Shown: piece by piece, positions 31,861 through 40,301 of the stretch | Numbering within the stretch: position 1 is the first letter of the stretch | Layout of the letters: each line of letters starts with the position of its first letter | NCBI GenBank assembly: GCA_041642635.1 | Contig: JBEPWB010000003.1 | Coordinates: 1-40,301 of the forward strand | Length of the DNA: 40,301 bases | Source: JAAZVM01 sp041642635 | GTDB taxonomy: Bacteria > Patescibacteriota > Gracilibacteria > BD1-5 > UBA6164 | Direction: 5' to 3' | Translations under genes and position numbers: made by a program | The notes under the pieces: generated by a model | Told to the model about the DNA's origin: nothing | The model's input: only the letters and a program-made list of their open reading frames with translations | Databases searched by the model: none

Positions 31861-32601
31861 ATGTATAAAAAACAACATTTAAATTTCCTATTAAATACTA
31901 TACTATCATCATTAAATCTACAATGGACTGAACGATTAGGGTTAATGTATAAATATAATCTACCCTATGGATCTATTCAGTTTATTATGACTAAAGATAA
32001 GAAAGAACTTTTTTTATTTTTAGGATTAGATTATAGTAAGTATTTATCAGATTCTTATACTTTAGATGATTTTATTAATATAATTACAGAGTGTAAATAT
32101 ATTTATTTACCTCAACTATTTGTAAAACAAGAAAATCTAACTAAAAGTATTGAAGAATTTCATACTGAACTCAAAGAATATTTAAGGATGTTATTAGAAA
32201 ATCAAAATCTTCCTTATATAGAACCTATAAAAACAAACTTCTATCCTTTTAAAGACTCTAACAGATTTATACAATTTTTAGATAATGAATTTAATAAGGG
32301 TAAATTTTTAATAAAATCTATTTCTAAACTTAATCATATTTATAATAAAGAATCTAAAAAATTCATAAAAAATAAATTTAACGGCAAGTTAATAATGCAA
32401 TGGATACCTGAACTTAAATCAGGTAATAGATTAGGTGAAGTTATAGAAGCTTTTAAGACTTATGTTGAAAAAGAAACTAATACAATATTCAATCTGTATA
32501 TTAAAAATACTAAATCTGTAATAATAAGATCAGATTTTATAGATTGGTATGAAACTAATATACAATATTTAGATAAAGAATTTAATAGTTTATCTATTTA
32601 A
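31861..32601 (+). CDS. hypothetical protein
   Basis: This encodes 246 residues, first of three late + strand genes after the terminator. It is helical, with many Lys, Tyr and Phe; no motif, signal or membrane helix is seen. It is followed by the next gene after 10 nt. No function can be inferred. Confidence 0.7.
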   Translation: MYKKQHLNFLLNTILSSLNLQWTERLGLMYKYNLPYGSIQFIMTKDKKELFLFLGLDYSKYLSDSYTLDDFINIITECKYIYLPQLFVKQENLTKSIEEFHTELKEYLRMLLENQNLPYIEPIKTNFYPFKDSNRFIQFLDNEFNKGKFLIKSISKLNHIYNKESKKFIKNKFNGKLIMQWIPELKSGNRLGEVIEAFKTYVEKETNTIFNLYIKNTKSVIIRSDFIDWYETNIQYLDKEFNSLSI

Positions 32602-32611
32602 ATAGAAAATT

Positions 32612-33196
32612 ATGTCATATCAAGATAATGAATCATCTAGGTATACTTTTTTATTTCTTATTAATAATATTAGTTGGGATAAACTTTTTAAAAAAGTATA
32701 TAGATTAAATTTAAGAGAGATTAAAAAAATTAAGAAAGATACAAAAGATTATAAAAATCTTAAATATTTAGTATTTAAAAATGGTAATAGATATCAAGGA
32801 AATATAGGAATTTGTTTAATGGGATTAAATCTACTTCCAGGTATTAAATATCAGTATTTTACTAATAATACCAGTATTCTCTTATCTCAAAGATTTTTAC
32901 CCGAGCATTTTTTATATTGGACAAGTATTTATGATAAATATGGTAATAGAAGAGCTTTATCTAGAACTACAAAAATAAATAATTTGGACTCTATACATAT
33001 ATGTAAAATAATAAAAGAATTTAAATATAAAACTATATTCCATAGACTTCCAAGATATTATTTAGAAGCTTTTAATAATGTATTAATAAAAAGACATACT
33101 AAATTTGGAGCATGGATACTCAAGAATTTAATAAAAAATATGAACGATTTCTGGTACCGAAATTCTATGGACTTGCTATACAAAATAGTAAAGTAA
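32612..33196 (+). CDS. hypothetical basic protein
   Basis: This encodes 194 residues, rich in Lys, Tyr and Asn, with basic stretches (EIKKIKKDTKDYKNLKY). No family recognised. Its last 85 nt overlap the next gene in another frame, longer than the usual overlap in this genome, so one of the two ends may be mis-set. Confidence 0.65.
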   Translation: MSYQDNESSRYTFLFLINNISWDKLFKKVYRLNLREIKKIKKDTKDYKNLKYLVFKNGNRYQGNIGICLMGLNLLPGIKYQYFTNNTSILLSQRFLPEHFLYWTSIYDKYGNRRALSRTTKINNLDSIHICKIIKEFKYKTIFHRLPRYYLEAFNNVLIKRHTKFGAWILKNLIKNMNDFWYRNSMDLLYKIVK

Positions 33197-33357
33197 TAGA
33201 ATTTTTAGATGAATTGTTTGAAAATAGACTTACCAAAATACCAGAATTTGAGTATTATCAAATCAAATTAAAGTTTGGTAAAGTCTGTTTCTATTGTAAT
33301 GGGATTTCTAAAAACGTTGCAGATGAAATAGAAAAACAAATAGAAAAATTACTATAA
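33112..33357 (+). CDS. hypothetical small protein, last gene of + strand
   Basis: This encodes 81 residues. The single Met start at 33112 lies well inside the preceding gene; no later ATG is available, though an alternative start codon further on could apply. The C-terminal part has two cysteines (KVCFYCNG). It ends 4 nt before the bidirectional hairpin at 33361. Confidence 0.55.
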   Translation: MDTQEFNKKYERFLVPKFYGLAIQNSKVIEFLDELFENRLTKIPEFEYYQIKLKFGKVCFYCNGISKNVADEIEKQIEKLL

Positions 33358-33360
33358 TGA

Positions 33361-33396
33361 AAAAAGGCAACCGTTGTATAACAGTTGCCTTTTTAT
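33361..33396. terminator. bidirectional terminator between convergent blocks
   Basis: AAAAAGGCAAC 33361-33371 pairs perfectly with GTTGCCTTTTT 33384-33394. A run of A on the left and T on the right gives a U tract in both directions, so it can end + strand transcripts and the long minus-strand transcript from the giant protein genes. Confidence 0.9.
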
Positions 33397-33443
33397 TTGT
33401 CTAAAAACTTCCCCTAGGGAGAATAAGATTATATCCAGACTGA

Positions 33444-36400
33444 CTAATTAAAATCAAATAGATTGATAGATTCTTCAATATCTTTAAGTCTATACCATTG
33501 TTTGATACCAGGAGTCAATTTCATGGCCTTTTTACTGATTTTAAGCCTGTCTTTCCATGGACCAGACTGATATGTATCAAAAGGATTTAAAGTCAACTGT
33601 GTGGCTAATCCGGCTATATTCTCTATAGTAGATATTGAAGCTGCTGGAGAAACAAGTATATTCAACGCTTCACCAGGTGTAAGAGGATTAAAGAATAAAA
33701 GTTCAGATCTTGTACGTTTAGCCTGATAAGCTAGAAAAGATAATGCCCATCTTTCTTTATCATCATCTGATTCACCTACTAGATTAGTTAGTATTCCTCC
33801 TAAAAATGTAGCAGATAATGCAAAACTAAATTCGGTGATAGCTCTTTTAATATTAGCTCTTTCTCTTGGTAATAATTTATTGTAATTCTCTTGTACTAAA
33901 GCAAATTTAAGTTTAGCTAAATCTTTTATAGCTGTTTGCATAAATCTACCAAATTGTCTATAAGAACCTTCTCTATAATCTTCTATAAATTCGTTATATC
34001 TTAATTCACCATAACGTTTTATATATCCTGGAAATAGAAACTTTCTAAACATAATAGCAGCTCTACCTAAAGCATGTCTTTGGATAGCATTCTTAGCAAC
34101 ATTTCCATATTCTCCATGTAGTTCAGATAATATCCTATTAATTTTTTCTCCGAAAAGTATTTGTTGTTGAGGTGCCCAATTAGATTTTTGTAAATCTACC
34201 CTATCATCTATTTTTAATTTGCCATTTTCAGAACTGTACATTTCAAGCATATTGCCAATAACTTCACCGTTCGAATCTTTAGCTTCTTTCTTTAACATCA
34301 TAGCCAACATAAACCTAGTTTGCATATAATGCTCTCCAATTTGAGAGGTAAAGAATAAAGTATTAGAAGTCATTAACTGTGCAAATTTAGAACTTTTTCT
34401 ATATATTCCTCCTTCATAATCATTTAAAACATCAAACTTTTCATTTAACATATTTATTACAGATGAAGGACTTCTACTTCCTATATCTGCTAACATATTG
34501 CCCATATTAGAAGGGTTAAAATAAAAAGCTGTAGCTTTATGTATATCTGACATATCTACGAACTCTCCCCCCATAGCTTCTGTGATATTCTGAATTTCTC
34601 CTAATGTTACGTTTGCTATACCTTGTACAAAGTTTAATCCTAGCATATTAATAGCAGAGTAACTGCTTAAATTGTCAATAAATTTAGCTTTATCAAATTT
34701 CAATCCTAAGATTTCAAAATCCCCCATACCTTCGGATTTTCTTCCGTAAATATCAGATTTAAAGAAATCTTCTACCTGTTCAGCAAGTAGAGAGGCTTGT
34801 CCAGATTTAGTTAATTCTCTATCTCTCGCATTTGCAAACATCTTTTTAATAGGATTTCCTTTAGCGTCACGTACAGTATATTCTCTTTCTTTAATCATCT
34901 GCTTAGTAAGCTCCATTTCTCCTATTATCTCACTTTTATGGCTAAAATCTATGGCCATTTTATAGAAGGAAAAATATAATGTAGCTATATCATATGATTG
35001 ATCTGCTAAATCGAAATCCGCTCCCCTTTTATAGAATGTAGGAAGAAAGAAAATAGGCATCTCACTTACTCCTTTCTGTCCTCTTTCTATATCTTCTGAC
35101 ATTACTTGAGTGCGTTTTCTAAATTCTGCCTTTGTAATATCCATTATATTTCTTCCAGATTGGATAGCTTCCATAAAAGATTTGGTAATAGCAGGTAAAG
35201 CACCGTTAAGTTTACTGTTTTTAGGAAGATAAGAATCTGCCTCATTCTGTAAATCTATAATAAAATTATACAGTTTAGCTCTAGGATCTTCTGGATTTTG
35301 TAGTATTTTTTCTAATTCAGGCCATCCTTTATTTATCCATTTATCGTTAGTTATTTCTAAATACTCTCCAATATTATCTAATTTCCATTTTATTAATGCG
35401 TCAGCTGCTTCTGGGTTAATAACTTTATTTACATTTTGTTTATATCTAAAATCATTCTCTTCATTTTTCTTAAACTCAACTAGCTCAGTCTCATTTAAAA
35501 CTCCTTGTTGCTGTAATTCTTCTGCATATTTAAACCAGTCAATATTAAGATTATCCCAATTTATATCTGCACCATTCTCTTTTCTCCATTTACGTCTAGC
35601 TTTTCTTCTTTCAGGAGCAGGAAGAGTTTTAGTCTTTTCCATCATTTCATTAGTGGCAGTATGTAAAGCACTGTTATATTTTTGCAATAGATGTCCACTG
35701 TAATTACCTTTACTGTCTTTTTCTAAGAAATAATCATATAGATTTTCAACTGGTGTTGTTGCGTCATAGCCTGTTAAATCTTCTACTTCTCTTACCAAAG
35801 CAATCATGTCTTGACGTTTGCTTATAGCTTTCTCCCTAGCAGTACGTACTTCAATAACAAAGCTTTTGACCATAGCAGCAGTAACCATATCATTAGTATT
35901 TAATACAGTATCTAACCATCTTGCCATGTATCCAATATCTTCATGAGCTTTATGTAATTCTTGTTCAAATCTTAATCTTGTATTTTCATAAATATCTGTA
36001 ATATTCTCATCCATATATTTTTTAGCATACTCTTTTCTAGCTGCATCTCTTTCTTTTCGAGACATTTTTTTAGCTTTTTCAGGATTTTTAGTATCCCATT
36101 CTCTCATTTTATCTTCCTCTACTTCACGTTCGACTCTTGTGATAAGAGGATAATAAGATTCAGCTAATATTTTAGAGCCTTTTTCTTTATACAAATCTCT
36201 TAAGAAGTTCTTAACACCAATAGCATTATCAACTATTCTTCTATACTTATTTATCTGAGATTTAGGTAATCCTATCCCTTCTTCTAGAAGCAGTTTTGAT
36301 ACATCTTCAAGATTATCATAAGCACCTAAAAATTCATACCATTTCATTAGTATAGTAGGTGTCCAGACATTCTCTTCTCCATTTTGCTCTCGTTGCTGAC

Positions 36401-38996
36401 GTTCTAAATATAGATCATGAAATTTACTAATCTGATTTACAGCCTCTTGTACAAAAATACCAATTCCACGCTTAGGATCTACAGCAGCTTGTGTCATTCT
36501 ATCTAAAAGATCATCAAGTCTATCTATTTCTCCTGACCAGTTTTTATTTCTTGCGTTACTTAATCTGTCCCTAAAAGTATCTACAGCATTATTGTAAATA
36601 GTTTGATATTTATCTAAACTTTCATTAACAATACGTATATTTTCTGCTTGTATACTGTTCTCTTCTATCTCATCTGTAGGTAATGTCTCATCTTGTATCT
36701 GTATTTCTTTAACACGTTCTCTGATAAGATCATTTGCAAGTCTGTTATAAGGTAATTCTACTATACCATTTTCAGAATGTTGTGTATCTATAGACATTCC
36801 CATTATCTTATTATACTTATTAACTTCTGCAGTAAGCATAACAATATTCAATGATTTAACATCAAGACCTAAAGAACGTTTAAGCATTCGTTTATACAAA
36901 GATAACTGTAAACTATTTATATCTCTTTGGCTATGCCCAAATTTAGTAGAATCGTAATATTTAAACCCTTTTTCTGCTCTTTTAGTTTTGAAATCGAACA
37001 TTATAAGATTATTATCTTTATCTAAAGCTAGTACATCTATAGTACCTGCCATTTGAGCTTCTGCATCTGGGATAATTACCTCATTCAAAAGAGTATACTG
37101 ATCGCCAAACATTTCACTAAGTAATTGTTTAAGCTCTCCATGGGCTTTTCTAGACATTTCATATCCAGTATCTACTTTAACTATTTCTTGTACACCATTA
37201 GAAATAGCTTCTGCATTTTTATGTATAGTAGTACCTAATCTTTGACCTTCTATAACTGCAGGAGTCTCTTCTCCTGGTTTAATACCATATCCTGCCCTAT
37301 TCATTATAGAACTTACAGCCATTAATTCTACTTCACCTAAAAAGTATTTATGCTCTACCTCTTGAAAATCTACTTCACTACTTAATTCTTTAACCGCTGT
37401 TACTATAGTTTCAGGATTATTTAAATCTATATTATCACGTTGTTCTTGTATGACATTAGATGCATGTGAAGGATAATTATCAGGATTTAAAGGATTACCT
37501 GTAACCATCTCTCTAGCCAATTTCTTAATTTCACTTCGGTTAATCCCTAATAAATTCTTAAGGTTATTTAGAAGATCATAAAGGAATTTTTCCCAAGCAG
37601 TTTTTTTATCGTAATTTTGCCATACTTGTTCTGACTCAACTCCTAATGCTTGTGCTACAACTTCTCTTTTAAACTTTTCGGTACCTAGTAATTCAGGATA
37701 TCTTTTAGATACATCAATATATACTTCTGAATTAACTAGACTTTCATATGCTCCATTTACAGTAGAATTATTCATTCCTCCTAGTAAGTCAATCATGAGG
37801 TGCCCAAATTCGTGAAATAAGGTATCCTCCTTCATCCTTAAGGGGTTTATCCTAATAGTCCTACCTCCGGCCTCTAAAGAGCCTAAAAGGGGCATATTAT
37901 AGTCTTCTATGACTTCCTCTACTTGAGGAAATGCACGCATTAAAAACTCTTTCTGTCTGTCTAATTCTTTACGTTCTGCATTATCTAAATAGTTTTCTGA
38001 ATTACGTATATTAGCTGCTACATCTGATAAAGAGGTATATCTAGTATCAGGACTTATATTACGTCTAACAGGTTGTGCCTCTTTTTTACGAAACAATATA
38101 TCTCCATTATCTAATTCTTCTATATTAAAGTAATCATCTAATTTTCTATGTATAGTACTTATCTCTTGGGTATTCATTCTACTTCCCAGCTTAGATACAA
38201 ATCCTTCCATTCCTTCTGGAAGAGATTCCATAAGAACTTGATACATATCTGTAGCTATACCTTTATTACGAAAATCTTCTTGTACATACGCAATACCTAT
38301 AGAAGCGTAATTAGGATAATTTTCATCCCTATGTATAGTTAGTGTAGCTATAGCACTGTTAGGCTTAATTCTATTTTTATCTTGTATTTGTATTTTACGT
38401 AGACTTCCATCTGTACGAGAAATAACAGATACATCATAAGAATCTTCTAAAATACTTTTAGCTGTTCTACCGCGTTGTTCAGCATCTCCTATATAATGCA
38501 TTTCTAAGAAATAATCTGCACGATCAGGATCATGAGGTAATATAGTTTCATTAGCTTCCTCATACATTTGAGTCAACTCTTCTTTATATTGTATATAGTC
38601 TATTACTTCCTGTTCAACATTTAAAATCTTATCTTTCTTTTCTATAGGCCATCCATGTATCTCTACAGAGAATTCCCCTTTCATACCAGGACTTGGAGTG
38701 CCTTGAGTAGCTACAAAATCTCCTACGTAATTAGCTTTTATATCATCTATTAATCGTCTAGCTGTATTTCTATCAAATCCTCTCTTCTTAGTAATTCTAG
38801 TACCGCTAGGAAGAGTTGAATACTTTACTAGGCCAAATGCTTCTTCGGCATTATATTTTAACTTGTTCGCATCTCTTGTACCTACATGAGGAAGAGTTTC
38901 TCCCATATGGATATAAGTAGCATAGGCAGCACGAATGCCTACCTTAGCTACTAATTTTTTCCATAGAGGATGTGATGTATTCGGACACTTTACCAT
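33444..38996 (-). CDS. giant polyvalent-type protein: GNAT, metalloprotease, PD-(D/E)XK nuclease, long helical region
   Basis: This encodes 1850 residues. An N-terminal block (PNTSHPLWKKLV...) recurs, as I recall, in large phage proteins of Bacteroidota phages. Residues about 210-260 form a GNAT acetyltransferase core (V-Q-E-D-F-R-N-K-G-I-A). H395-E-F-G-H399 is a zinc metalloprotease motif. Residues 540-710 form a RecB/Cas4-like nuclease with D654, D668-x-K670 and Q-L-S-L-Y-K-R. From about 760 on it is helical and highly charged, and near the end is a hydrophobic stretch (FALSATFLGGILTNL). This combination matches the polyvalent proteins described by Iyer and colleagues, thought to be injected with the DNA to counter host defences. 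Spacing of 1 nt to the upstream gene suggests joint expression. Confidence 0.85.
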   Translation of the reverse strand: MVKCPNTSHPLWKKLVAKVGIRAAYATYIHMGETLPHVGTRDANKLKYNAEEAFGLVKYSTLPSGTRITKKRGFDRNTARRLIDDIKANYVGDFVATQGTPSPGMKGEFSVEIHGWPIEKKDKILNVEQEVIDYIQYKEELTQMYEEANETILPHDPDRADYFLEMHYIGDAEQRGRTAKSILEDSYDVSVISRTDGSLRKIQIQDKNRIKPNSAIATLTIHRDENYPNYASIGIAYVQEDFRNKGIATDMYQVLMESLPEGMEGFVSKLGSRMNTQEISTIHRKLDDYFNIEELDNGDILFRKKEAQPVRRNISPDTRYTSLSDVAANIRNSENYLDNAERKELDRQKEFLMRAFPQVEEVIEDYNMPLLGSLEAGGRTIRINPLRMKEDTLFHEFGHLMIDLLGGMNNSTVNGAYESLVNSEVYIDVSKRYPELLGTEKFKREVVAQALGVESEQVWQNYDKKTAWEKFLYDLLNNLKNLLGINRSEIKKLAREMVTGNPLNPDNYPSHASNVIQEQRDNIDLNNPETIVTAVKELSSEVDFQEVEHKYFLGEVELMAVSSIMNRAGYGIKPGEETPAVIEGQRLGTTIHKNAEAISNGVQEIVKVDTGYEMSRKAHGELKQLLSEMFGDQYTLLNEVIIPDAEAQMAGTIDVLALDKDNNLIMFDFKTKRAEKGFKYYDSTKFGHSQRDINSLQLSLYKRMLKRSLGLDVKSLNIVMLTAEVNKYNKIMGMSIDTQHSENGIVELPYNRLANDLIRERVKEIQIQDETLPTDEIEENSIQAENIRIVNESLDKYQTIYNNAVDTFRDRLSNARNKNWSGEIDRLDDLLDRMTQAAVDPKRGIGIFVQEAVNQISKFHDLYLERQQREQNGEENVWTPTILMKWYEFLGAYDNLEDVSKLLLEEGIGLPKSQINKYRRIVDNAIGVKNFLRDLYKEKGSKILAESYYPLITRVEREVEEDKMREWDTKNPEKAKKMSRKERDAARKEYAKKYMDENITDIYENTRLRFEQELHKAHEDIGYMARWLDTVLNTNDMVTAAMVKSFVIEVRTAREKAISKRQDMIALVREVEDLTGYDATTPVENLYDYFLEKDSKGNYSGHLLQKYNSALHTATNEMMEKTKTLPAPERRKARRKWRKENGADINWDNLNIDWFKYAEELQQQGVLNETELVEFKKNEENDFRYKQNVNKVINPEAADALIKWKLDNIGEYLEITNDKWINKGWPELEKILQNPEDPRAKLYNFIIDLQNEADSYLPKNSKLNGALPAITKSFMEAIQSGRNIMDITKAEFRKRTQVMSEDIERGQKGVSEMPIFFLPTFYKRGADFDLADQSYDIATLYFSFYKMAIDFSHKSEIIGEMELTKQMIKEREYTVRDAKGNPIKKMFANARDRELTKSGQASLLAEQVEDFFKSDIYGRKSEGMGDFEILGLKFDKAKFIDNLSSYSAINMLGLNFVQGIANVTLGEIQNITEAMGGEFVDMSDIHKATAFYFNPSNMGNMLADIGSRSPSSVINMLNEKFDVLNDYEGGIYRKSSKFAQLMTSNTLFFTSQIGEHYMQTRFMLAMMLKKEAKDSNGEVIGNMLEMYSSENGKLKIDDRVDLQKSNWAPQQQILFGEKINRILSELHGEYGNVAKNAIQRHALGRAAIMFRKFLFPGYIKRYGELRYNEFIEDYREGSYRQFGRFMQTAIKDLAKLKFALVQENYNKLLPRERANIKRAITEFSFALSATFLGGILTNLVGESDDDKERWALSFLAYQAKRTRSELLFFNPLTPGEALNILVSPAASISTIENIAGLATQLTLNPFDTYQSGPWKDRLKISKKAMKLTPGIKQWYRLKDIEESINLFDFN

Positions 38997-38997
38997 A

Positions 38998-40301
38998 TTA
39001 CATACATTCTTTAATTCGTTGTTCTATTTCTTCTTGTGTTGGACTTCTATATCCATAATTAGATACTGAATAATTAACATTTCCACTTAATAATTCTAAA
39101 CTGTAAATATGTTTATTTCCTTTATTTTTTATAAATTGTACTGTTGAAGTTTCAACTGGATTACCTGTAGTAGTACTTTCAAAAGCTTCAGCTTGTTCGT
39201 AAGGCATTCCTAAAGCAGAATCTGCCTGTCCTTTATTTAACAACCCGTGATATGTAACTTTTATCTGTTTACCTCCAACTTCTTGAATTGCAGATTCTCC
39301 TTTTTTAAGTCCTGATTGTTCTGAATTTCTACTTGTTCCAGTTTTAACTCCTGTAGCAACAAGTTTAGCATTATTTTGATAGCTGAATGTTAAAGGTTTA
39401 GGAATAGATTTTAAATCTGTTTTTATATCTGAAATTTCTTCTAGCCATACTATCTGATTATTAGGAAGAGTCCAGAAATTAGTTAATCCTGGCCTGTCTA
39501 AAGTAACTTCTGTAGCTTCATTTTCTATTTCATTTAAAGTCTCAGTTGGTATATCTAAACGTTTAAACATTCTAGCTTGAGCTATCTGTTCTGAACTTAC
39601 TACATTATCTATAGATTCTTTCATCTCTTCTACAGATATTTCATTATTCTCTAAAGGTATGAATCCTTTGTACGCATTTCGTTTAGATTCTGATTGTATT
39701 TCTGAAATCAAATTTGAAAATTTAGATGCAGTTAATTTACTTACAACCCCTTCACTTAATCCTAATTTGTTAGATTCTGCAAAGAGTGTTCCTTCATACA
39801 CATTCTCTTTTACTACAAATCCATCTTTTCTATATCCTTTTTTATCTACTGCTACATAAACAGCTTCATTAGAATCTTCTAAAAATCCTATGTATTTAAA
39901 CAATGTAGGATTAACTCTTCCAAGTTTAGTGTAAGGTGCATATACTGGATTACCATTTCTATTCTTACCTCTGTACAATTTATCTTGGTCAGTTATTAAT
40001 GCTACAGTACTGCCTTTAGATGATATTGTTTTTTGATTATCGTATCTTGTTATAGAAGGTACTAGATCATCTCTGTTCCAAGAGTTCTTAAAGAAGTTAT
40101 CCATCTCTGTAGATAAGTAATTTTCATCTGATACTAAGTCTGCAGATTTTCTTTTAATAAAGGCATCCATTCCGATATATTTTATTAACTCTGCTGGAGC
40201 AAGATCATGATAAGAATTCAATGTTCCTTTAAATCCAGAAGTTAAAAATGCATATTTGAAAAGTCTTATTGAAAAATCTCTTTCTGCTGGTGTTCCTTCA
40301 A
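38998..40301 (-). CDS. large protein, C-terminal part (N-terminus beyond the right edge)
   Basis: An open frame runs from TAA at 38998-39000 to the right edge; the TTG at 40219-40221 is not a start, because the frame continues without a stop (...EGTPAERDFSIRLFKYAFLTSGFKGTLN). At least 434 residues are visible. The segment FLTSGFKGTLNSYHDLAP recalls a stretch in giant proteins of crAss-like phages, but I cannot verify it. The remainder is mixed, with a C-terminal end rich in Ser and Thr. It lies directly upstream of the polyvalent protein and is probably part of the same virion cargo set or the virion RNA polymerase group. Confidence 0.75.
   Translation of the reverse strand, partial: EGTPAERDFSIRLFKYAFLTSGFKGTLNSYHDLAPAELIKYIGMDAFIKRKSADLVSDENYLSTEMDNFFKNSWNRDDLVPSITRYDNQKTISSKGSTVALITDQDKLYRGKNRNGNPVYAPYTKLGRVNPTLFKYIGFLEDSNEAVYVAVDKKGYRKDGFVVKENVYEGTLFAESNKLGLSEGVVSKLTASKFSNLISEIQSESKRNAYKGFIPLENNEISVEEMKESIDNVVSSEQIAQARMFKRLDIPTETLNEIENEATEVTLDRPGLTNFWTLPNNQIVWLEEISDIKTDLKSIPKPLTFSYQNNAKLVATGVKTGTSRNSEQSGLKKGESAIQEVGGKQIKVTYHGLLNKGQADSALGMPYEQAEAFESTTTGNPVETSTVQFIKNKGNKHIYSLELLSGNVNYSVSNYGYRSPTQEEIEQRIKECM

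Noticed and set aside
40219..40221. TTG at 40219-40221 as the start of the rightmost gene
   Set aside because: The frame stays open to the window edge with protein-like sequence, so the gene is cut by the window rather than starting there.
1..40301. Stop-codon reassignment as in some crAss-like phages
   Set aside because: TAA, TAG and TGA all occur at sensible gene ends (for example TAG at 751 and 3088, TGA at 6853 and 16770), and long genes contain none in frame.
1..40301. CRISPR array, insertion sequence or integrase/attachment site
   Set aside because: No spaced direct repeats, transposase or integrase motifs were seen. The only tandem repeat is the 15-bp triplet at 3240-3281.

Overview
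This AT-rich window (roughly 70% A+T by eye) reads as part of a double-stranded DNA phage genome whose host is most likely a member of Bacteroidota. The reasons are a complete phage replication module, two isolated tRNA genes, tightly packed and overlapping small genes, no Shine-Dalgarno-like sites before most starts, and very large virion-type proteins on the opposite strand. Two opposed blocks, one for replication and one for giant multidomain proteins, with a family A DNA polymerase and a giant protein carrying protease, acetyltransferase and nuclease signatures, recall crAss-like phages. No capsid, portal or terminase gene is in view, so this placement is an inference. All three stop codons are used normally, so no stop reassignment is visible.

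Bases 1-15,600 (+ strand) are an accessory region. Short genes of unknown function alternate with untranslated stretches that contain long, often perfect, inverted repeats. At least ten such stretches look like structured RNAs. Small ones (about 45-150 nt) are usually closed by one strong stem followed by a T-rich run. Two large ones, 4540-5118 and 10925-11765, are about 580 and 840 nt and sit in the size range of the large ornate phage RNAs (GOLLD and ROOL classes). tRNA-Lys(UUU) and tRNA-Glu(UUC) are embedded here. Many genes in this region have TTCAAA just before the start codon, which the replication genes lack. Recognisable proteins are an amidoligase-like enzyme (3675-4538), a fatty-acyl-CoA-synthetase-like protein with a degenerate active site (9265-10917) and a secreted M23 peptidase (15676-16770).

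Bases 16,767-33,357 (+ strand) are the replication and recombination module: family A DNA polymerase with 3'-5' exonuclease, a possible helicase loader, DnaB-type helicase core, Sak4-like ATPase, SSB with a canonical acidic tail, DnaG-type primase, a DNA-ligase fold that seems to have lost its catalytic lysine, a 982-residue protein of unknown function, an M20-type metallopeptidase with a zinc ribbon, and two PD-(D/E)XK nucleases. Short overlaps suggest translational coupling along this run.

At 33,361-33,394 a symmetric hairpin separates this block from a convergent minus-strand block. That block holds an 1850-residue polyvalent-type protein (GNAT, HEFGH metalloprotease, PD-(D/E)XK nuclease, long helical tail) and, upstream of it, a second large protein whose N-terminus lies beyond the right edge. 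These are probably packaged in the virion and delivered into the cell.

The observations most worth following up are the cluster of structured RNAs, the acyl-CoA-synthetase-like gene, the amidoligase-like gene, the ligase without its lysine, and the peptidase inside the replication operon.
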